Assembly (NCBI GenBank): GCA_028282685.1 | Contig: JANQHK010000154.1 | Coordinates: 1-64,000, forward strand | Direction of reading: 5' to 3' | Source: Phycisphaeraceae bacterium | Lineage (GTDB): Bacteria > Planctomycetota > Phycisphaerae > Phycisphaerales > Zrk34 | DNA length: 64,000 nucleotides | Part shown: positions 53,155 through 61,760 of the stretch, in pieces | Numbering within the stretch: position 1 is the first letter of the stretch | How the letters are laid out: each line of letters begins with the position of its first letter | Program-made: the position numbers and the translations under genes | Notes under the pieces: generated by a model | What the model was told of the DNA's origin: nothing | Databases searched by the model: none | What the model saw: the letters and a program-made list of their open reading frames with translations, nothing else

Positions 53155-53175
53155 GGCGGTCCGATCCGCCACGGA

Positions 53176-53928
53176 TTAAACCGTTTGCCGATTAATCAAC
53201 ACATCCATTGTCGGCAGGTGTTTGTCCAGCAGATAGCGCAGATAGGCGCAAAGCAGCCGGTTGGCTCGCGCCAGGTCGGCCGGTGACACATTCTTGATTG
53301 CTTTGCCGCCGTCACAGGCGCGCAACAGATCGGCGGTGCTGCGCCGGATACGCCACATGTTTTCTTCACCGCGATCGGCAGCCAGGCCGCTGGCCGATGG
53401 GCTGAATGCCAGCGTTGGAGCATCGCTCGGAAGCGATTCGCCGGTAGCGACATCGCGATCGAGCACGGGACGATAGCCCAGGTCGTCGACCAATCGCCAC
53501 TGGAAATGCATCAGGGCCCGGCCGTGTTGTTGCGGTTCGGCCAGTTGCGCAAGCAGGTTGCTCAACGCATCGTAAGTACGTGGATGTGGATCGTGATCGT
53601 TGAGCAGGTGGTGCGTCACATCGGCGGCGTACAACGCCAGGCGATAAGCGTGCAAGTCGTTGCGCAGGTGCCAGTGCGCATTCACCAGATTCCACTCGAT
53701 CAGGTTGGCCAAATCGCTCTGCGGTCGTGTGATGAGTACGGCTTCGCCGAGACAGAGCAATTCGAGCCCGCCGGAGAATTTGACCAGAGTGGAAGGGGAC
53801 TGGCGTTTGGCGCCCTTGGCGATGGCGGAGATTTTTCCCGCTTCACGGCAAAGCAGCACGACGATCTGGCTGGTCTCCGAATAATCGACCAGTCGCAACG
53901 TGATGGCATGGTGTGTTTGCGGAGGCAT
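53176..53928 (-). CDS. recO: DNA repair protein RecO
   Basis: 250 residues; loads RecA onto SSB-coated DNA with RecR. OB-fold N-terminus (ITLRLVDYSETSQIVVLLCREAGKISAIAKGAKR), then the helical domain (YRLALYAADVTHHLL) and C-terminal helices. The start at 53928 is the first ATG at the family N-terminus; a frame to 54108 runs through a structured RNA and is rejected. The zinc-finger cysteines of some RecO proteins are absent. Confidence 0.9.
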   Translation of the reverse strand: MPPQTHHAITLRLVDYSETSQIVVLLCREAGKISAIAKGAKRQSPSTLVKFSGGLELLCLGEAVLITRPQSDLANLIEWNLVNAHWHLRNDLHAYRLALYAADVTHHLLNDHDPHPRTYDALSNLLAQLAEPQQHGRALMHFQWRLVDDLGYRPVLDRDVATGESLPSDAPTLAFSPSASGLAADRGEENMWRIRRSTADLLRACDGGKAIKNVSPADLARANRLLCAYLRYLLDKHLPTMDVLINRQTV

Positions 53929-54011
53929 GGCCGAGGGACATGGTAGTGTGTGGTGCGGCGTGCGTCTTGGAATGATTCCCCTGCCCTGGGGATGGGACTT
54001 CTTTTGAATGA

Positions 54012-54045
54012 TAAAAGGACGCCGCGGCACAAGGCCGCGGCGCCC
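54012..54045 (-). terminator. Intrinsic terminator of the candidate small RNA
   Basis: Minus strand: GGCGCCGCGGC-CTTGT-GCCGCGGCGTC followed by CTTTTAT. The 10-11 bp GC-rich stem ends 84 bp before recO. Confidence 0.7.
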
Positions 54046-54188
54046 GGCGGGGTGGTGGGTGATCTGTTCAGCAGCAGGCGTTGGACCAAACCAAGACAGC
54101 AGCGCCAACCCGTTCGCAGTGCCTGTCTACGCCTGTTTTTATATCATGAGCAGCCCACCTGATTCAAAGCTAAACGATAACAAGTTTC
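54012..54188 (-). ncRNA. Candidate small RNA with nested helices upstream of recO
   Basis: An approx. 177-nt unit between a strong promoter and a strong terminator. Helices (minus strand) are GGTGGG/CCCACC (54154-54159 with 54054-54059), CAGGCGT/ACGCCTG (54129-54135 with 54075-54081) and AGACAG/CTGTCT (54123-54128 with 54094-54099), plus a TTGG/CCAA hairpin in the junction. An internal bubble of 18 and 15 nt lies between the outer and middle helices, roughly as in 6S RNA, but no closing stem forms with the 5' end. No known family recognised. Confidence 0.5.
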
Positions 54189-54194
54189 AATAAC

Positions 54195-54222
54195 ACTATA
54201 TCAAATCGACCAGTTCGGGCAA
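54195..54222 (-). promoter_or_regulatory. Sigma70-like promoter of the candidate small RNA
   Basis: Minus strand TTGCCC (54217-54222), 16-bp spacer, TATAGT (54195-54200). No open reading frame follows directly. Confidence 0.6.
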
Positions 54223-54268
54223 GGGAATTCTGAAAAAGATTTAAAATTTCTGTTTTTCGATCGCTCTA

Positions 54269-55183
54269 TCACCCCCGCAATGCCCAAAACAGGGCTTGGG
54301 GGAGCAGGGGATGTGAGAATTGGAAACCCATGTCCTGCAATTTTTTAGGCGTGCACCGCACGCTGGGCAGGAGGGCCTGATCGGCCATCTCCCCCCAAAC
54401 CAGTCGCAGCGCAAACGCCGGGACGGTAAGAAGTACCGGGCGTTTCAGTGCCCTGCCGAGCACCTCAGTGAACTGGAGGTTGGTCACCGGGTTGGCGGTG
54501 CAGAGGTTGACCGGTCCGATTGCGCGTTTGTCGATCAACAGGTGTTCGATCGCCTCCACGGTATCGCGCAGTGTGATCCAGCTCATGTACTGCCGCCCGT
54601 GGCCAAGCGGCCCTCCCAGACCCAGCCGAAAGATCGGCAGCATCTGCCGCAATGCCCCACCGTCTCGACTCAGTACGATTCCCAGGCGCGCATGAACGGT
54701 GCGTATTCCCGACTCGCGCGTCGCATCGGCCGCCGCTTCCCATTCCCGCGCTATCTCGGCGAGGAATCCCGAGCCCGGCGGCGCTTGCTCGTCGAGCCAT
54801 GCATCACCGCGATCGCCGTAGAACCCCACCGCCGAGGCGCAGATCAACGCACGCGGCCGATGACGCAGTTCGGCCAGAGTTTCGGCGAGCAGACGCGTGG
54901 ATTGGACACGGCTGTCGCGTATGCGCTGCTTGACTTGATTGTTCCATCGTTGGGCGATCGGCTCCCCGGCCAGATGCACCACGGCGTCGAGGCCTTCCAT
55001 CATGCGCCGATCGATCCACCGCTTGCGCGGATTCCAGGGAATGTGCATTCCCATCGGGCCTTTCTGCGGTACAGACGTCGATTCCTGCCGCACCAGGCGC
55101 AGGGTGCGATGGCCCCGTTTGGTCAGCGAGCGTATCAGGGCGTTACCGATCATCCCTGTCGAGCCGGATATCGCGATGCGCAT
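54269..55183 (-). CDS. TIGR01777 family epimerase (SDR fold)
   Basis: 304 residues. NAD(P)-binding motif ISGSTGMIGNALI, then VVHLAGEPI and SAVGFYGDRGD; the extended-SDR fold and C-terminal DUF1731-like segment (CTPKKLQDMGFQFSHPLL) match TIGR01777/SulA-type proteins linked in some bacteria to cell division. The reaction is unknown. AGGAG precedes the start at 55183, which removes five N-terminal residues of the longer frame. Confidence 0.92.
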   Translation of the reverse strand: MRIAISGSTGMIGNALIRSLTKRGHRTLRLVRQESTSVPQKGPMGMHIPWNPRKRWIDRRMMEGLDAVVHLAGEPIAQRWNNQVKQRIRDSRVQSTRLLAETLAELRHRPRALICASAVGFYGDRGDAWLDEQAPPGSGFLAEIAREWEAAADATRESGIRTVHARLGIVLSRDGGALRQMLPIFRLGLGGPLGHGRQYMSWITLRDTVEAIEHLLIDKRAIGPVNLCTANPVTNLQFTEVLGRALKRPVLLTVPAFALRLVWGEMADQALLPSVRCTPKKLQDMGFQFSHPLLPQALFWALRG

Positions 55184-55284
55184 GGTTTGCTCCTGCATGA
55201 TGATATTCTACGCCTGCGACGAATTAACGATTGTGCCTTCGGCGGTTATACTCCGTTGAACTCAATTCGATCGGAGCACCGCCC

Positions 55285-56139
55285 GTGCATGCAGGCCCCG
55301 GCAAGGATCGCCGGATTGCGATGATGAACCAGAAGGGCGGCGTGGGCAAGACCACCACCGCCGTGAACCTTGGCGCTGCGCTGTCCGAGCAGGGCGCCGA
55401 GGTGATGATGATTGATCTGGACCCTCAGGCCCACCTCACGCTGCATACCGGGCTGAATCCCGATGAACTGGAGCACACCGTTTACGGGCTGCTGACCGAG
55501 GAGGATCTTACAGCCATCGAGGTGTTGCAGCAGGTCGATACGCGGCTGGCGGTGATTCCGTCCGAGGTCGATCTGGCGGCATGCGAGACGGAATTGGCTA
55601 ATCACCCCGAACGCCACCGTCTGCTCAAACGTAAAGTCGACGAGCTGGCCAGCCATTTTGATTACGTCCTGATCGACTGCCCGCCCAGTCTGGGCCTGCT
55701 GACACTCAACGCATTGGGCGTGGCGGGAGAGGTCATCGTGCCGATGCAGGCGCATTTCCTGGCCTTGCAGGGATTGAGCAAGTTGCTGGAGACGGTGCAG
55801 TTGGTTCGCGGCAACATCAATCCGGCGTTGCACATCGGCGGGGTGGTTCTCTGCATGCATGACAAGCAGACGACGCTGGCGCAGGAAGTTCTGGCTGACC
55901 TTCAGCAGTTCTTCGATGGCGCACGGGACCAGCAAACGCCGTGGTCGGACGCGCAGGTTTTCATGCCGCCGGTGCGTCGCAACATCAAGCTGGCTGAGTG
56001 TCCGAGTTTCGGACAAACGATTTTCCAGTACGCGCCGTGGTGTCCCGGCGCCCGTGATTACCGCGCGCTGGCCGAGGCGTTGATGCGGGCCGATGGTTTC
56101 GACGGCGCACCGCCTTCCAAGCCGCACGCGGACCACTGA
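55285..56139 (+). CDS. ParA/Soj-family ATPase
   Basis: 284-residue partition-type ATPase: deviant Walker A KGGVGKTTTAVNLG, Walker A' DLDPQAHLT, Walker B VLIDCPPSLG. No parB or centromere-like repeats are adjacent, so it may position another cargo or act as the chromosomal Soj. GTG at 55285 is chosen because GGAG lies 9 nt before it; the longer frame has no site. It ends 2 bp before the MurJ fusion. Confidence 0.9.
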   Translation: MHAGPGKDRRIAMMNQKGGVGKTTTAVNLGAALSEQGAEVMMIDLDPQAHLTLHTGLNPDELEHTVYGLLTEEDLTAIEVLQQVDTRLAVIPSEVDLAACETELANHPERHRLLKRKVDELASHFDYVLIDCPPSLGLLTLNALGVAGEVIVPMQAHFLALQGLSKLLETVQLVRGNINPALHIGGVVLCMHDKQTTLAQEVLADLQQFFDGARDQQTPWSDAQVFMPPVRRNIKLAECPSFGQTIFQYAPWCPGARDYRALAEALMRADGFDGAPPSKPHADH

Positions 56140-56141
56140 CC

Positions 56142-58151
56142 ATGACCCGACGCACCCTGACGATCATTCGGGTGTTCACCGCTGTGTACTGGGCGGGATT
56201 GTTTTACGGGACGCATCGGCCCCGCCTTCACATCGACCCGGGCGTGATGATTCCTCATTTGGATAAACTGCTTCATTTTACCTGCTTCGGGGGGCTGGCG
56301 GTCTGGCTGGGGCTGAGTCGAATCGGGCGACGGCCGGTGCTCTGGGCCACGCTGATCGCGCTGGCTTATCTGCCGATCGACGAGATCACGCAACACTGGA
56401 TGCAGCCGCAGCGCACGCTCGACTGGTACGACGTGTTGGCGGGAGCGGCGGGGGTGCTGACCGCGGCTGTGGGATTTGCCGTGGTGAAGTACCTGCGCCG
56501 ACCGGCGACATCGTTCGTCGATCATGCGCGCCTGGTCAGCGCGATGACCCTGTTCAGCCGATGCTTCGGGCTGGCGCGCGACTGGGCCTTGGCCTTTGCG
56601 CTGGGATTCGGCTGGGTCTACGATGCGCTGGTCATCGCGTTCATGATTCCCAACCTCTTCCGGCGCGCTTACGGCGAAGGGGCGCTGACGGCGGCGTTCA
56701 TTCCGCATTACACCCGGCTCGACCGCGACGATCCCGATACCCGCCGACGCTTTGCCCTGCTCGTGCTTGGATTGCTGTTCACCGGGTTGGCGGGGGTATC
56801 GTTGTTGATCTGCGGAGCGAGTTTGGCGGCGGTGTGGCTGAGTCCGGATTGGCCGATCAAATTTGAACTGACCGGTCTGCTCACCGCGATCACGATCTGG
56901 TACATGCCGTTGGTTTGCGTGGTGGCGTTGCTGGGCGCCATGTTGCAGGTGCACAAGCGCTTCGGCGCTCCGGCCGCAGCGCCGGTGTTGTTGAATGTGT
57001 CCATCATTGCCGCGGCGTTGATCGGGCATTTCGCGACACACGCGATCGATCCGGTGGCGGTGACAGCGACGATTGCCGGAGCGGTTGCGCTGGCGGGAGT
57101 GGCGCAGGTGGTGTGGTTGAAGATCGCGCTGCGTCGGGTGGGTATTTCGTTGGAAAAACCCCCGCCGCCCTGGAAGCTGCTGCGCGATGAACCGACGCGC
57201 CAGGCCGGGCGCGCCATGTTACGTCAATGGCTGCCGACGATGGTTGGCCTGATGGTGCTGCAACTGAACACGCTCTTGGACAAGATGATTGCGATGTTCT
57301 TCGCCGGACCCGTGGGTACGCAGTTGTCTTTGTTCGGTCGGATGGTGGACTATCCACTGGTTTCGGGGGATGTGGCCGTGCTGGGTGCGGCGGCGCGGCT
57401 GTACGAGTTTCCGCTGGGCGTGTTCGCCATCGCCATAGCCACGGCGATCTTTCCCGCACTGTCGCGCGCCAACGATCGGCCGGACGATTTTACGCGTCTG
57501 CTGAAACAGGGCTTGCGATTGGCCATGTTCATCGCCCTGCCGGCGGGCGTGGGGTTGATTCTCGTGCGTCAACCGCTGACGCGCGCGATCTATTACGACG
57601 TGGGTAACATCGATGCGGACGACGCCATGCGCATCGCCACCGTGCTGCTGGGCTACGCATCGGCCGTCTGGGCGTATTCGCTAAACCAGGTACTTGTTCG
57701 CGCCTTCTATGCGCAGCACAATCCGCGGACGCCGATGTTCGTGGCGCTGTCGATGCTCGGGCTGAACCTGACGCTGAACCTGACGCTGATCTGGATACTC
57801 GGCGTGGCGGGGCTGGCGTGGTCGACCGCCATTTGCGCCGTCATTCAGACTATGCTGTTGCTTTGGAAGGTACGGCGATACGTGGACCGGCCGATCGATC
57901 GTGCGGTTTGGAGCGGTTGGCTGAAAACCATGAAAATCGCCGCGATTCTTGCCTGCGTGGTCCACCTGTTCCTCATGCGCTTCGACGTGGCGCAGATGAG
58001 CTGGGCCGGCGTGGTGGCGCTGCTCATCGGCGCGGTGGCACTGGGTGGTCTGGTGGTGCTGCTCGGCGGCACGCTTTTGAAAATGGATGAATTGAAATGG
58101 GCGCTGGGACGCAAGCGAATCGACCCCGGCGAGGTTGTCTCAGAGGATTAA
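56142..58151 (+). CDS. murJ: VanZ domain fused to lipid II flippase MurJ
   Basis: 669 residues. Residues about 1-125 form a VanZ-like unit with four helices and the signatures HLDKLLHFTCFGGLAVWLG and DEITQHWMQPQRTLDWYDVLAG. Residues about 128-645 are MurJ/MviN (MOP superfamily), with RCFGLARDWALAFALG, FMIPNLFRRAYGEGALTAAFIP and FPLGVFAIAIATAIFPALS. The usual MurJ initiation region is directly joined to VanZ without a stop, so this is a true fusion in one frame. Role: lipid II flipping for peptidoglycan; the VanZ part is of unknown function. Confidence 0.88.
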   Translation: MTRRTLTIIRVFTAVYWAGLFYGTHRPRLHIDPGVMIPHLDKLLHFTCFGGLAVWLGLSRIGRRPVLWATLIALAYLPIDEITQHWMQPQRTLDWYDVLAGAAGVLTAAVGFAVVKYLRRPATSFVDHARLVSAMTLFSRCFGLARDWALAFALGFGWVYDALVIAFMIPNLFRRAYGEGALTAAFIPHYTRLDRDDPDTRRRFALLVLGLLFTGLAGVSLLICGASLAAVWLSPDWPIKFELTGLLTAITIWYMPLVCVVALLGAMLQVHKRFGAPAAAPVLLNVSIIAAALIGHFATHAIDPVAVTATIAGAVALAGVAQVVWLKIALRRVGISLEKPPPPWKLLRDEPTRQAGRAMLRQWLPTMVGLMVLQLNTLLDKMIAMFFAGPVGTQLSLFGRMVDYPLVSGDVAVLGAAARLYEFPLGVFAIAIATAIFPALSRANDRPDDFTRLLKQGLRLAMFIALPAGVGLILVRQPLTRAIYYDVGNIDADDAMRIATVLLGYASAVWAYSLNQVLVRAFYAQHNPRTPMFVALSMLGLNLTLNLTLIWILGVAGLAWSTAICAVIQTMLLLWKVRRYVDRPIDRAVWSGWLKTMKIAAILACVVHLFLMRFDVAQMSWAGVVALLIGAVALGGLVVLLGGTLLKMDELKWALGRKRIDPGEVVSED

Positions 58152-58936
58152 TCCCGCGACGCTTCGATCAATCGTTCAAACAAGGCGCCGCCGGATGCAT
58201 GCATTTCGGTTCGCTCCGGATGCCATTGCACTCCGAGGTAAAAACGATTCGGATCGTTCCCTGTGATTGCTTCGATGATGCCGTCCGGAGCCACGGCAGC
58301 CACGCGCATTCGGCCCGGCTCCGCCACGGCCTGGTGATGCTTGCTGAAGATGGAGGAAGTGGCCGGCTGAGTATGCGATCCTCCGCTCCCCCATGGCGGG
58401 GAAGGGTTGGGTGAGGGGTCAGATTCATGGATGTGGTCATGTTCCCGCGTCTCACCCTCCCCTGGCCCTGCCCTCGAAGGGAGGGGGATTGGATGAAACG
58501 ATGATTGCCAGGTGATTTTGTGCTCGCCGCGCGCGTGCCGCTCTGCGATGTCAGCACCGAGATCGGGCAGGTGCTGATGAAGCTTGCCGCCGTGATGCAG
58601 CGCCATCAGTTGCATGCCCAGGCAGATACCGAGAACGGGCTGGCGGGTGTGATCCAGCGCATCCAGCAGCGCCAGCTCGAACCGTTGCCGATCGGGATGC
58701 ATCACATCGGCTTTGGGATGCGTCGGCTCGCCGAAGGCGGTGGTGTCCGGATCATCCCCGCCGCTGAAAATGAACCCGTGGCACAGCGACAGGTAATCGC
58801 TGATGCGTTCGGTGTGATGCGGCAGAAGGATCGGCAGCCCTCCGGCCTGCTCCACCGCCTGGGCGTACAGGGCGATCGAGTGGTATCGATCGGATGCCGG
58901 TGCGCGGTCGCATGTGATGCCGATGATCGGTCGCAT
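58148..58936 (-). CDS. Class I glutamine amidotransferase, PuuD/peptidase C26-like, with repeat insert
   Basis: 262 residues; gamma-glutamyl hydrolase type. Nucleophile Cys in LGICLGMQLMALHHGG, catalytic His/Glu in GVQWHPERTE, and the motif IIGITCD at the N-terminus. The expected segment between HxxV and VNSxHHQ is enlarged by a Pro/Ser/Gly-rich insert (residues about 145-190: PLPSRAGPGEG, PSPNPSPPWGSGG) encoded by dispersed repeats. The insert is on a surface loop, so activity may persist. It overlaps the end of murJ by 4 bp in convergent orientation. Confidence 0.88.
   Translation of the reverse strand: MRPIIGITCDRAPASDRYHSIALYAQAVEQAGGLPILLPHHTERISDYLSLCHGFIFSGGDDPDTTAFGEPTHPKADVMHPDRQRFELALLDALDHTRQPVLGICLGMQLMALHHGGKLHQHLPDLGADIAERHARGEHKITWQSSFHPIPLPSRAGPGEGETREHDHIHESDPSPNPSPPWGSGGSHTQPATSSIFSKHHQAVAEPGRMRVAAVAPDGIIEAITGNDPNRFYLGVQWHPERTEMHASGGALFERLIEASRD
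58370..58500. repeat. In-frame palindromic repeat in the amidotransferase gene
   Basis: Plus strand GCGGGGAAGGGTTGGGTGAG, and later CTCACCCTCCCCTGGCCC with GAAGGGAGGGGG. The GGGTGAG/CTCACCC halves are inverted. This word pair is a common dispersed repeat type in bacterial genomes and is translated in frame here. Confidence 0.7.
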
Positions 58937-58995
58937 GGCGCTATTTTACAGTGATTTATGACTTATTTGTCTGTTTTTATCATCGCAAAAAAATA

Positions 58996-59024
58996 TTGTC
59001 GGCCGGAAAATCGCTTGCTATATT
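58996..59024 (+). promoter_or_regulatory. Sigma70-like promoter for the His-rich gene
   Basis: TTGTCG, 17-bp spacer, TATATT; predicted start near 59031, leaving a 19-nt leader with GGAG before TTG at 59050. Confidence 0.6.
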
Positions 59025-59049
59025 GATAGACTTCCGTTTTGGAGATCGA

Positions 59050-59427
59050 TTGCAAAGCCGCATCTGCCAATTTGCTCTCCTGCTTGCGCTGCTGTTGTAC
59101 GGCAGCGGTGCGGTGGGGTTTGTGCACCTGGCGATCGAGCACGCTCCGGGCGGCTCCCATTACCACGGCTGCCAGGGAAGTTGCCAACACTCACGTCACG
59201 CGGATCACGATGACACCGAGTCATCGGACGACGACACATCACACGGCAACGACCTTCAATACTGTGATTTTCTGCTGAGTCTGCATCTGCTGGGCGGTGA
59301 GGTGGCCATTGCCCCGCCGATGCTCGCCGAGGAACCGCCTGTCGGTTATGTCAGGGATTGGTCGGCTCCGGCCATCGTGGTTCGTGCGGTTTCCATACCT
59401 TTCGCCCGCGGCCCGCCGATCGCCTGA
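59050..59427 (+). CDS. Small exported His-rich protein
   Basis: 125 residues with a signal peptide or anchor (RICQFALLLALLLYGSGAVGFVHLA) and a His/Cys/Asp-rich stretch (about residues 29-70: HYHGCQGSCQHSRHADHDD). Likely metal binding, such as zinc or copper. TTG at 59050 is chosen because GGAG and a promoter lie just upstream; the frame is open further upstream but not protein-like. It leads a three-gene unit with a prepilin-like and a PEP-CTERM protein. Confidence 0.65.
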   Translation: MQSRICQFALLLALLLYGSGAVGFVHLAIEHAPGGSHYHGCQGSCQHSRHADHDDTESSDDDTSHGNDLQYCDFLLSLHLLGGEVAIAPPMLAEEPPVGYVRDWSAPAIVVRAVSIPFARGPPIA

Positions 59428-59478
59428 TCGCCGCTCTGATTTTTCCAACCAACATCGTTCAGTCTTCATCCCAACGCC

Positions 59479-60231
59479 ATGATTACGAGGTGTGCAGTGC
59501 ACGCGCGTCGTGCGTTTACCTTGGTCGAGTTGCTGGTGGTCGTGGCGATCATCGCGCTGTTGCTGGGCATCCTGTTGCCGGCACTGAGCGGTGCGCGCAA
59601 AGCTGCATTGACCACCAAGTGCTTGTCCAATCTGCGCAACATGCAGGTGGCGCACTGGATGTATTTGCAGCAAAACAACGAAGAGCTGATCGATGTTGGC
59701 CTGGCGCACGGCGGCAGTCACTTCAATCCCCAGGGCGCCTGGATCAACACCCTGGAGGATTACTACGGGCAACCGCTGATTCACCGCAGCCCCGTGGACA
59801 ACAGCCCCCACTGGTCAATGGAAAACGGGGGGCAGGGCATCCCGGTAGGCACGTTACCCGATGGCACGGTTCAGTATCGGCTGACCAGCTACGGCGTGAA
59901 CAACTACCTCACTTCGGTAGCCCCGTTCGAACCGTATCGCAAGCTCAACAAGGTGCCGTCTCCCTCCTCGACGGTGCAGTTTCTGATTATGGCGTTTGAG
60001 GGCAGTTTCGCCGGCGCCGATCACACGCACGTCGAGGGTTGGGATGAAGGGCCCGTCGCGCCGATCAAAGCCGCCCGCCAGGTCGAGATCCAGGCTCACG
60101 GGGGCCCGGAGAAGTCCTTCAAGTCGGTTTCCAATTACGGATACCTCGACGGCCATGCCGAAACGCATGCCTTCGAGGAAGTTTACACGGATTATGAACG
60201 TAACAAATTCGACCCCGCCGTCGCGCAGTAA
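59479..60231 (+). CDS. Prepilin-type N-terminal motif protein
   Basis: 250 residues with the type II pseudopilin signal [27 protein letters not shown] (Ala instead of Gly before Phe, a tolerated variant) and a globular C-terminal part containing [17 protein letters not shown] and the C-terminal YLDGHAETH. This is the planctomycete family of many paralogues with a prepilin N-terminus. Exported; likely membrane-anchored or assembled in a pseudopilus. His residues near the end may bind metal. Confidence 0.88.
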   Translation: MITRCAVHARRAFTLVELLVVVAIIALLLGILLPALSGARKAALTTKCLSNLRNMQVAHWMYLQQNNEELIDVGLAHGGSHFNPQGAWINTLEDYYGQPLIHRSPVDNSPHWSMENGGQGIPVGTLPDGTVQYRLTSYGVNNYLTSVAPFEPYRKLNKVPSPSSTVQFLIMAFEGSFAGADHTHVEGWDEGPVAPIKAARQVEIQAHGGPEKSFKSVSNYGYLDGHAETHAFEEVYTDYERNKFDPAVAQ

Positions 60232-60262
60232 ACGACGGCCCTTTTTGACAAGGAGTTAACAG

Positions 60263-60973
60263 ATGAAGTTTCGCTTAATGATGATGGGCATGGGTGTGAG
60301 TCTGATCATGATCCAGTCCGCACTGGCTCAACACCACCACGCCGGAGATATTTACCTCGATTTGTCTCAAGACGGGACCGAGGTGCTGGTCGGGTCCGGT
60401 CCGGGCGATTTCGATGAGAAAGTCTTCGCCGCGGATTTGGAACAACTGCTCGCCGGCGAACCCTGGGAAACAAACGAACCCGGGTACGATTCCAGCCATC
60501 CCGGCCCGTTTAACACCGGTCACAGCATGGGCTTTTCCATTCTCGATGCGTTGCGTCAATGGGACGGGAACGACTTCGACACCATCGCCAGTGAACAAAT
60601 GGAAGTCGGTTTCCTGAGTCTCGGTGAGACAACGCCGACCACCGCCGATACGACCGTTCAGGGTTTTCGCCTTGACATCGATCCTGACGGCGGCTGGCAC
60701 AAGCACCTCGATTACGAGCTGCCCGACGGAACGGCGAGCGGCGTCTACCTGCTGAAGCTGCAACTGGAGTTGTTTGACGGGCCGCGCGAATCGACCTCGG
60801 CCACCCAGATCGCAACTTCGGATCCGTTCTACCTGGTGTTCGGCCTGGGCGCCGATGAGAACACCCACGACGCGGCGATCGAATACGTCGAGCACGAGAT
60901 CGTTCCGGAACCGACGACGATCGCATTGCTGGGCATCGGCGGTCTGATGGCACTGCGCCGCCGACACCGCTGA
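60263..60973 (+). CDS. His-containing PEP-CTERM protein
   Basis: 236 residues with signal peptide (MMGMGVSLIMIQSALAQ), a mature N-terminus HHHAGDIYLDLS, and His pairs (DGGWHKHLDYEL), ending in VPEPTTIALLGIGGLMALRRRHR, the PEP-CTERM sorting signal. All-All-Asp runs suggest a calcium or metal-binding surface. The third gene of the His-rich unit; it ends with a strong terminator. Confidence 0.88.
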   Translation: MKFRLMMMGMGVSLIMIQSALAQHHHAGDIYLDLSQDGTEVLVGSGPGDFDEKVFAADLEQLLAGEPWETNEPGYDSSHPGPFNTGHSMGFSILDALRQWDGNDFDTIASEQMEVGFLSLGETTPTTADTTVQGFRLDIDPDGGWHKHLDYELPDGTASGVYLLKLQLELFDGPRESTSATQIATSDPFYLVFGLGADENTHDAAIEYVEHEIVPEPTTIALLGIGGLMALRRRHR

Positions 60974-61006
60974 ACGCGGCCGATCACAATTCGCCGACAA
61001 CCACTC

Positions 61007-61034
61007 AACCCCGCCACCCGGCGGGGTTTTATTT
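61007..61034 (+). terminator. Intrinsic terminator after the PEP-CTERM gene
   Basis: ACCCCGCC-ACCC-GGCGGGGT followed by TTTATTT. It overlaps the 3' end of the convergent endonuclease gene by a few bases. Confidence 0.85.
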
Positions 61035-61760
61035 GAACTTGACCAGCCCCTGGATGTGTGAGTAAAGCGATGCGGCAAATCGTTCGATTCCGATGTCATC
61101 GGCAGTTATGGAGTATATGCCTTCTTCCCCCTGGTCCCGGCTGGAAAGTATCAGGCACGCCGCATCATACAATTTTTCACGAATCAGTCGGCGGCAGAGG
61201 ATTTCGTAGCGTTGAGCATATGAGGTGTTTTTGAATTCATCGAAAACAGAGAAATGAGGTTCTTTCACCCTCACAGGTTGAGACGATGCTGGGCAATTTT
61301 CCAGCAACATCAGATATCCGAGCCAGGGACGTGGTGAATTCTGGAATGCACCGTCGCGATAGGCGGTCCAGAAATCATGCGAACTGCCGATTGCTTCTTC
61401 GGTGCGGTTGTTGAAGTTGTTACCGAAGGAAGGGCCGACTTGGGACTTGAATTCAATGGTGGCCATGAGTTGTTTCTCGTGAACAATGACCATATCCCAT
61501 TCCTTGGTCGGTCGAAAAAAACCGGGCAGAATGGTTTGTCTACGCTGCAGGTAAACACATTCACCGGGCAATCCAGCACTTTGGACCAAATGTTCAATGA
61601 GCTTGATAAAGCCATCCAATTGCTTGCCGCCGGTTACCGCACTTCGTCCGCCGTGGTCCTTGCGGCCGGATTGCTTGCCTTGGTTATTCAGTTGTTCTTT
61701 GCGTGTGATCCAGAAATGGCTGACCGCTTTGGCTGTATGATGCTGTAAATCCCGATCCAT
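61029..61760 (-). CDS. Type II restriction endonuclease, PaeR7I/XhoI-like
   Basis: 243 residues that match the PaeR7I family closely: GRSAVTGGKQLDGF, LPGFFRPTKEWD, the catalytic ATIEFKSQVGPSFGNNFNNRTEEA (E-x-K) and YAQRYEILCRRLI. Family members cut CTCGAG. Its ATG overlaps the methyltransferase stop (ATGA), so the two are translationally coupled. The recognition site is inferred from homology. Confidence 0.92.
   Translation of the reverse strand: MDRDLQHHTAKAVSHFWITRKEQLNNQGKQSGRKDHGGRSAVTGGKQLDGFIKLIEHLVQSAGLPGECVYLQRRQTILPGFFRPTKEWDMVIVHEKQLMATIEFKSQVGPSFGNNFNNRTEEAIGSSHDFWTAYRDGAFQNSPRPWLGYLMLLENCPASSQPVRVKEPHFSVFDEFKNTSYAQRYEILCRRLIREKLYDAACLILSSRDQGEEGIYSITADDIGIERFAASLYSHIQGLVKFK

Noticed and set aside
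53929-54108. N-terminal extension of RecO from a TTG start
   Set aside because: The extension passes through the terminator hairpin and lacks RecO similarity; the family N-terminus begins at 53928.
54012-54188. Canonical 6S RNA
   Set aside because: Size and central bubble fit, but the 5' and 3' ends cannot form the closing stem and no 6S consensus sequence is visible.
58951-59049. Upstream extension of the His-rich protein
   Set aside because: This stretch contains the promoter and is not protein-like; TTG at 59050 with GGAG is preferred.
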